Assembly: GCA_963678705.1 (NCBI GenBank)
Contig: CAVMBN010000131.1
Span: 186,001 to 250,000 of the forward strand
Direction of reading: 5' to 3'
DNA: 64,000 bases
DNA from: Panorpa germanica
Lineage: Eukaryota; Arthropoda; Insecta; Mecoptera; Panorpidae
Positions 58,290 to 64,000 of this stretch are shown one piece after another. How positions within the stretch are numbered: the first letter of the stretch is position 1; the number at the start of each line of letters is the position of its first letter. The notes under the pieces are model-generated. The model worked only from the letters and a program-made list of their open reading frames with translations, had not been told where the DNA came from and did not search any database. Position numbers and translations under genes: made by a program.

Positions 58290-58945
58290 TTTTACATAGA
58301 AACAAAGATGGCGAACTCTCTACCAGTTTGTACCAGAAGTCATATGTCTCCCGCAGGATTATTGACTTCAACTCATTCCATTCCCGAGGACACAAAATCA
58401 GAGTGACCAGAAATTTAGCTTATATTCTTCTCCAATGCCAAGCATATATCAAAAGAATTAAGCGACGATTTAGATTAATTCTCAAATTAAATAATTACCC
58501 TAGGACGATGGTAGAATATGCTATAGGGATGGAAGTTAAAAAATAATATAATGGTAATGATAAGTAAACTAGAGATCCAGAAAAAAAATTTGTATACATC
58601 CAATACGTAGGGGAGGCCTCGGATAAAATTGAAAGTACTGTAAAATACTACTCTTTCTTATCCCTATAAAATAAAAGAAGCGTTCAAGCGTGATGTGTGG
58701 AAACACAAAGGGTTGTTTACAAATTGGGTTGCAAAGACTGTGGTATGGTATTGAAGGAAAACATTACGCAACACAAGTCGGACGTTAAACTGAAGAAATT
58801 GAAATGTGGCGCAACTAAACACGCATTATCCCATGTTAATGAGTTTGATTTGATGAAACCGGCGATGTTCGACAAGAACAGGTATCTTGTTAGCAGAGTA
58901 TTAAGAGAATCACATCAACACAGCCAACAATACTTGTAATGTTAA
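58290..58945 (+). pseudogene. Penelope-like element: RT end and GIY-YIG remnant
   Basis: Plus strand: NKDGELSTSLYQKS near 58305, then DFNSFHSRGHKIRVTRNL (58346-58410), the motif ending Penelope RTs (FNSYHP, HK), LKLNNYPRTMVEYAI, a linker relic YVGEASDKIE near 58605-58640, and 58697-58939 with VVYKLGCKDCGMV, then ITQHKSDVKL, TKHALSHVNEFDL and a tail of Arg/His. This is the order RT thumb, linker, GIY-YIG endonuclease. The YIGQT part of the nuclease is missing after GMVL. It is 5'-truncated and inactive. Confidence 0.75.
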
Positions 58946-59325
58946 TTCTGAAGTAAATTACATTGGAGACACGTATTACAATTAGTATTCAATAACTAAC
59001 ATGAATGGAAGAGGACGAATGTGAAACAATAATCTGAATTTACCAAAAGATCAAAAGTGTTGTTTTTCTGTTTTAATTCATGTTTTATTGTTTCTTGATG
59101 GAATGTCACTGTTTTTTTTGTTTCTTTGTAATTTTTGTTTGATATAGTAATTTTATTGTATTGCTCATTGGTAAAATATTTGTTATTATTACTTATATAA
59201 TTTTATTTAATTTTTTTTTTTATTTTATATTATATATATATATAGATTTTAACACTTTGTGTCTATCAATCTTTGATACAGCTTCACTGTAACACGAGTC
59301 ATTTTGTGTTAATTCTGACTAAAAG
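58946..59325. other. No gene recognised
   Basis: T-rich non-coding sequence with a short (TA)n near 59230, between the Penelope and Jockey remnants. Confidence 0.5.
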
Positions 59326-60560
59326 ATGTTCGAGTCGCTGTTGCTTTCAAGGATGCTTCCGGATATTGCAGAAAACCACATCATTCCAGATCACCAATTT
59401 GGCTTCAGGCATAAACATGGAACTATTGAGCAGGTTCACAAGATAGTCAACAAAATTCACCAGGCTTTTGAAAGGAAACAGTTTTGCTCAGCAGTATTCC
59501 TAGATATTTCACAGGCATTTGACCGTGTGTGGCATAAAGGACTTCTCTGTAAAATTAAGCAAAAACTTCCCACCTACTACAGTATACTAAGGTCATATAT
59601 CCAGAACAGATACTTCATGGTTAAACATGAGGATGCAATAACAACCGTCCACCAGATCCAGGCTAAAGTACCACAGGGTAGCGTATTGGGGCCAATATTA
59701 TATCTATTATACACAGCAGACCTACCTGTGGAAAGTTCAGTAATGACGGGAAACTTTGCTGACGAAACGGCAATATTGGCATCGCATAATGATCCAGCTA
59801 ATGCCTCGACTATGGTACAAAAAAATCTAGGCAAACTTTCTTCATAGATGAAAGACTGGAGAATAAAGGCCAGCGAATCAAAATCAATACATGTCACATT
59901 CACAACTAGACAGGGAAACTGCCCAAGTGACCGCAACTGCAGGCTGACCATGTGAGGTACCTAGGAATACACCTAGATAGGTGGCATACTTGGAAAAAGC
60001 ACAAATTTACTAAAAGAAAGCAACTAGGTCTACAACTGCGGAAGATGTACTGGCTGATAGGACGGAAGTCACAACTTAGAACAGAAAACAAACTCCTGCT
60101 CTACAAAACCATACCTAAACCGGTATGGTTATATGGTATACAACTATGGGGTACTGCATCTACCTCAAATATTGAGATACTCCAAAGATTTCAATCCAAA
60201 ATGCTAAGGATTGTCACGAATGCACCATGGTTTATACCTAATGACATATCACATAATACATAGAGACCTGGTTATACCTACAGTAATAGAAGAAATAGTG
60301 CTTAGAAGCAAACTATACAAGGAGAGAATAATAGAACATCCAAACGTTTTGGCTAGCTGTCTAATGTCCAATATTTCCACAGTACGCAGACTAAAAAAGA
60401 AGATACCTCAGGACCTATTAGCCAAATAAACAGAATCTAGGACCTATTAAAATTGAGGGATGAGTCGATAAGCATATCCCGCGCAAGACATTTAATTTTG
60501 ACATACCTATCACTGAATGTCCTATAGGCAGGACAGATTGTAATAATCTTTAGTAATCAA
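59326..60560 (+). pseudogene. Jockey-type LINE RT, 5'-truncated (family A)
   Basis: Starts inside the RT: FESLLLSRMLPDIAENH, IIPDHQFGFRHKHGTIEQVH, CSAVFLDISQAFDRVWHKGL, KVPQGSVLGPILYLLYTADL and GNFADETAILA (59755-59766; the second catalytic Asp of FADD is Glu). A TAG at about 59845 replaces a Trp, then frameshifts near 59950 and 60260. The C-terminal part has MRYLGIHLDRW, YWLIGRKSQLRTENKLLLYK, YGIQLWGTASTSNIEILQRF and RRLKKKIPQDLL. The 3' UTR ends in an A-rich tail near 60560 and matches the minus-strand copy at 14624-15650. Confidence 0.88.
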
Positions 60561-60565
60561 AAAAA

Positions 60566-60783
60566 TAAAATCTGACTTACAATGTTTTAACGCAAGGCTA
60601 ATATTGATAAGTTAATAGAGTGCCAGTACAAAGTATAATTTTATAATTTATTTTACCTGAAGATGACTTTGCATGGGAAGTCGAAAGCTGCTATTATGTT
60701 TTCATAACAAAGTTAATTTTTCTTTAATAGAAAGAGTTGTTTTATTAAACATGTACAGAATAATTGGATGCCGATTCTATATG

Positions 60784-60864
<81 letters not shown>

Positions 60865-61319
60865 CAATTTATTAATATATACGTAAATATGAATAAAAGA
60901 TTTAAATTATTACAAACGGCTTGAATATGTAATCACCGCAGCAGCAATAGAAGTACAACCATAAATAAAAGAAAATTATTACTTTTTATTTATTTTTTAA
61001 CTATTACAATCTAGTGTATTACACTAATAAACACTTTATAGTTAATATAATATAATACAACCAATAAAGTTTTGCTCTTCAGTACAATATTTAAAAAAAA
61101 TTTTTAATAACATCCTAGAATATTACAATCTAACCATATATATTTAGTAAGTCACATAACATAATAACAACATGAAAAGAATGTATCCAATGATACATCC
61201 TTATAAGATATTATTCCTTTCAAGTGCACATGAAAATGTACAATTGAATATTTTAGTCTACTGGGAAAATATTATATTTTAGTCGCCGACTAAGTCAATT
61301 AGTAGCTTTCCATTTAGCC
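60566..61319. other. No gene recognised
   Basis: AT-rich, including a microsatellite at 60779-60862. The frame spanning that run is an artefact of the repeat. Confidence 0.5.
60779..60862. repeat. (TA)n microsatellite
   Basis: Long alternating TA run with a few interruptions. Confidence 0.95.
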
Positions 61320-62060
61320 TACGTTTCCCGTAAGGATGCTTGAGTTGTCATCCAGTCGGTCTCTGTACTTGATGCTGTACTTAATAATTTCGTCTTTGAC
61401 CCTTGGTACTTGCAGGCCGAATATCTTCGTTTTATGTACCTCGTGGAGCATTTATAATAATACGTAGTACCTTGGATTGGAATCGTTGTAGATTCTCTAT
61501 ATTAAAGTTTGCAGCTGACCCCAGTGTTGTCTACCGTAAGTCCATATAGGCTTTAATATAGACTTATATAGCAACAGTTTACATTCGATAGATGATTTAG
61601 ATTTATGACCTATTAGCCAGTACATTATTTGATAGCATTAAAGTCTCCACTTGCTATACTCGTATATCGATTTTCCAGGAAATAAAACAAATCTGAAAAC
61701 TGAGTTTTTAATATAGAGTGTGTCGATGGGCAGTAAATTGCTGATATAGTAAAAGGTACAAATTAATCCTCTATGACCACGTTTGTAGTTTGTATGTGTT
61801 CCTGCTTATATTTACATGCTTCGTGGTGTTTAATGCAAGTCCTTATGATGATATCTGTTCCGCCATAAGCAGTTCCATCTGGATGCATTGTGTAGTACGT
61901 TGAGTAATTTCTAACTTGCAAGTAGCTCTTTTTTGTAAAATTAGTTTCGGCTACTAACATTATATTAATTTGGCTGGTAATTAAAAATGTTTGTATTTCT
62001 TGTCTATGCTAAGACAAGCCGTTATCGTATAGTGCTTTCTCATACTGCATGAAGGCTAAT
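61320..62060 (-). pseudogene. Jockey-type LINE, EN fused to RT end (second family)
   Basis: Minus strand. 61960-61763 is endonuclease: AETNFTKKSYLQVRNYSTYY, MHPDGTAYGGTDIIIRTCIKHH. At about 61680 it jumps to the RT C-terminus: MYWLIGHKSKSSIECKLLLYK, ILKPIWTYGRQHWG, and RVKDEIIKYSIKYRDRLDD near 61390. Everything between (rest of EN and the RT catalytic part) is deleted, as in the family A copy at 14624, but the sequences are a different subfamily. Confidence 0.75.
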
Positions 62061-63489
62061 TTTTGCAACAATAGTTTTAACATATTCAACATTGATCACA
62101 CTTGCTTCATTAGTACTTTCATAATGTTTTTAATATATGTATTACAGGCGTTTTCAGGTTAGAGCTGCCTCTCTTGTTTCTCTTGGTTTGCTGCTTGCGA
62201 ATATGTTATCTAAGTTCGTATAGCTTCGTTTCCATTCAAGTATTTTTATAAAAATTTCTTGTTTCGTAGTACCTGTATTTATTAGTAGCGCAGGGTATTT
62301 CCATTTTTGCAGGTCTTCATATATTAGATATCCTCTGTAAGCTTTATATTGATAACTGTAGCAGCACTCACTTAAGCTAGACATTCACTAAGGCAGCTGA
62401 ACTAACTTTTTTTGACAAAAATGTGTATATATATATTGTACTACGTTTTGCTCGATTACATTTTATTACATTTATTTAATTAAACTAATTCAAAAGGTTT
62501 AACATTTCAATTTTCTATTTTTTTCTTCATCGTTGTCCAGTAGGTGTACTACCTTGTCATTCACATGTTACTTAAGTGTTTTCTGGTGACTCTTAGCAAA
62601 CTTCCTTATTGTGGTGTCCACAGTTTCCATCTATAAGTCCCGGTGAATATCACTTTTAACACTTTTGTGAATATACTTTTCTAATATATAATTAATACTT
62701 AAAATTAATATATAAACAATATCCATATTATCCAAGACCCTTTACATTTAACCTTAAGTTACTTAGGAGTAAGTTTGCTTTATTGCAATGGATATGCACA
62801 GTATTAGCCATCAACTAATTTAAATTTATTGCGTAATAAATAATTGAGATTTATATTTATGCACCGATGGTTATGGTTCTAATTTTAGATGATAGGTAAA
62901 CTTTATTTGTATGTATTTGTGGTAATAGATTACACTTAACTTCCAAAATACTATAATTAATAAAGGAAGTTTAATTAACTATTTGGTGTTTATCTAAATG
63001 AATTTATTTTATTGTAGTTTGCTGCTAAGATAATATTTTAGAAGCAAACATATATTTTGCTTTCAGAGATCGACCTTTAGTATTAATTTAGGAAATTAAA
63101 ATAATAATACGTACGCACTAATTTTAAAGAATACGTGATATTTAAAAAATTAGTTTCTTAAAATAAATTAATTTGTATTGCGATCTGTCCTATAGATATT
63201 TAACAATAGGTTTATATAAAATAATCTTGCACCATATGTGTCTAGTTACACAACCGTATCTACTTATCATTTATTTATGTCCTGAGGCTCACTCCTCTTC
63301 AGTATATATTTACATAATAATTTGTTTTCTATAATTTTTTTTTTATTTCTTTCATTATTTACAATCTGTCCCGAGAGACATTCTTTAAATTTTGTTGATA
63401 CATACAAATGCTGTCTAGCTAAAAACCCATTATATTAATACTAGTAATATGCAACTAAGTAAATAACTTATATGCTGTTGTTAATAAGT
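62061..63489. other. No gene recognised
   Basis: AT-rich. A minus frame at 62154-62384 (SECCYSYQYKAYRGYLIYE) is open for 76 codons directly upstream of the Jockey endonuclease, but I cannot match it to Jockey ORF1. Confidence 0.45.
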
Positions 63490-63960
63490 CCATTGGATTT
63501 TTTCGTTTCAGCCGTATTATAGGTTTGTGGTGGTAGAATTATACAGTTGATTTATTTGGATGATTTCGCAATTTTTGTAGATATTCCTTGTCCTGGTCCA
63601 GATATTTTGTAACAGTTAATTGTAGTATTTAGTTTGACTAGTGGGTATGTATCCCGTTTGGTTTTATTTCCTTTATTTTGCCAGTACTTAGACTTATATG
63701 GAGCTTTGTGTAGGCTTTTATTAAATTACTATCACGGCTAAAATTGCCGTATAACCAGCAAATATTGCTATAACGTCGCTCGCGATTATAGCTAGTATAA
63801 AGTGGAACCCATTACGCTTTCCTGAGGAACTGCAGCTTGTATCTTATTAAGTTTTAATGTTTTGTCTCGCTATTCCTCTAAGAAATCGCAAACCTATTTA
63901 GAAACAATGTAACCAGATCGTTAAAATAATGTTGATACGTTAAATAACATCAAGCCTCAC
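63490..63960 (-). pseudogene. Jockey-type LINE RT palm remnant
   Basis: Minus strand: KIQAAVPQESVMGSTLY at about 63845-63795 (family AGVPQGSVLGPXLY), then a relic of FADDTAILA reading FAGYTAILAV near 63750, and VTKYLDQDKEYLQKLRNH near 63600 (family VKYLGXHLD). Highly decayed. It runs close to the right edge. Confidence 0.65.
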
Positions 63961-64000
63961 TATCCTTGAGGTTATTGATAGCGCATCCAGTATTTTAATT

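Noticed and set aside
60673-60924. 83-codon plus frame with a long Tyr-Ile run
   Set aside because: Produced by the (TA)n microsatellite.
62154-62384. 76-codon minus frame as a Jockey ORF1 end
   Set aside because: No zinc knuckle or ORF1 motif; position alone is not enough.

Overview
The window looks like a stretch of an AT-rich arthropod chromosome, most likely an insect (order not determined). The evidence is the element mix: errantivirus, Jockey-type LINEs, Penelope, DUF4817-type transposon, hAT, and spliced genes with ordinary GT-AG introns. I recognise no housekeeping gene, rRNA or tRNA gene. Almost everything identifiable is a transposable element, usually broken and often nested in another.

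Layout. 1-2940: minus-strand errantivirus copy 1 (gag, a Lys/Gln/Asn-rich second ORF, hairpin-bearing leader, LTR), running off the left edge. 5447-14623: a minus-strand LINE with endonuclease, RT and RNase H, split by a young gag-only LTR retrotransposon (7707-13639, two 888-bp LTRs about 1% different) and abutted by a shortened Jockey copy (14624-15650). 18670-25161: a Ty3/gypsy pol fragment, then a deleted gypsy element with gag-protease and integrase tail between LTRs. 28209-29640: remnants of a DUF4817 transposon and of an R1-like LINE. 30222-31423: a hAT element with 8-bp target duplication. 32752-34230: minus-strand Jockey remnant. 34413-50515: errantivirus copy 2, containing a 4.4-kb terminal-inverted-repeat (TIR) transposon in its second ORF and a 4.7-kb LINE in env. 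52657-53142: a GC-rich hAT-type miniature element. 55334-63960: fragments of Jockey, gypsy, Penelope and Jockey again.

Most interesting parts. The TIR transposon at 36109-40490 carries a five-exon gene on the minus strand whose four introns all have GT-AG ends and matching phases; its product resembles DUF4806 proteins. It is open throughout although the surrounding retroelement is decayed. Both errantivirus copies carry hairpins with a shared five-base loop (ATCGC) and different stems in the LTR and leader, and both lack protease-RT after ORF2. The LTR element at 7707-13639 has a single gag ORF and no pol.

There is no operon logic. The elements relate by insertion order: old LINE and Jockey sequence was hit by LTR elements, and the errantivirus was itself hit by a DNA transposon and a LINE. 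All calls come from reading the sequence and recognising families; no database search was possible.
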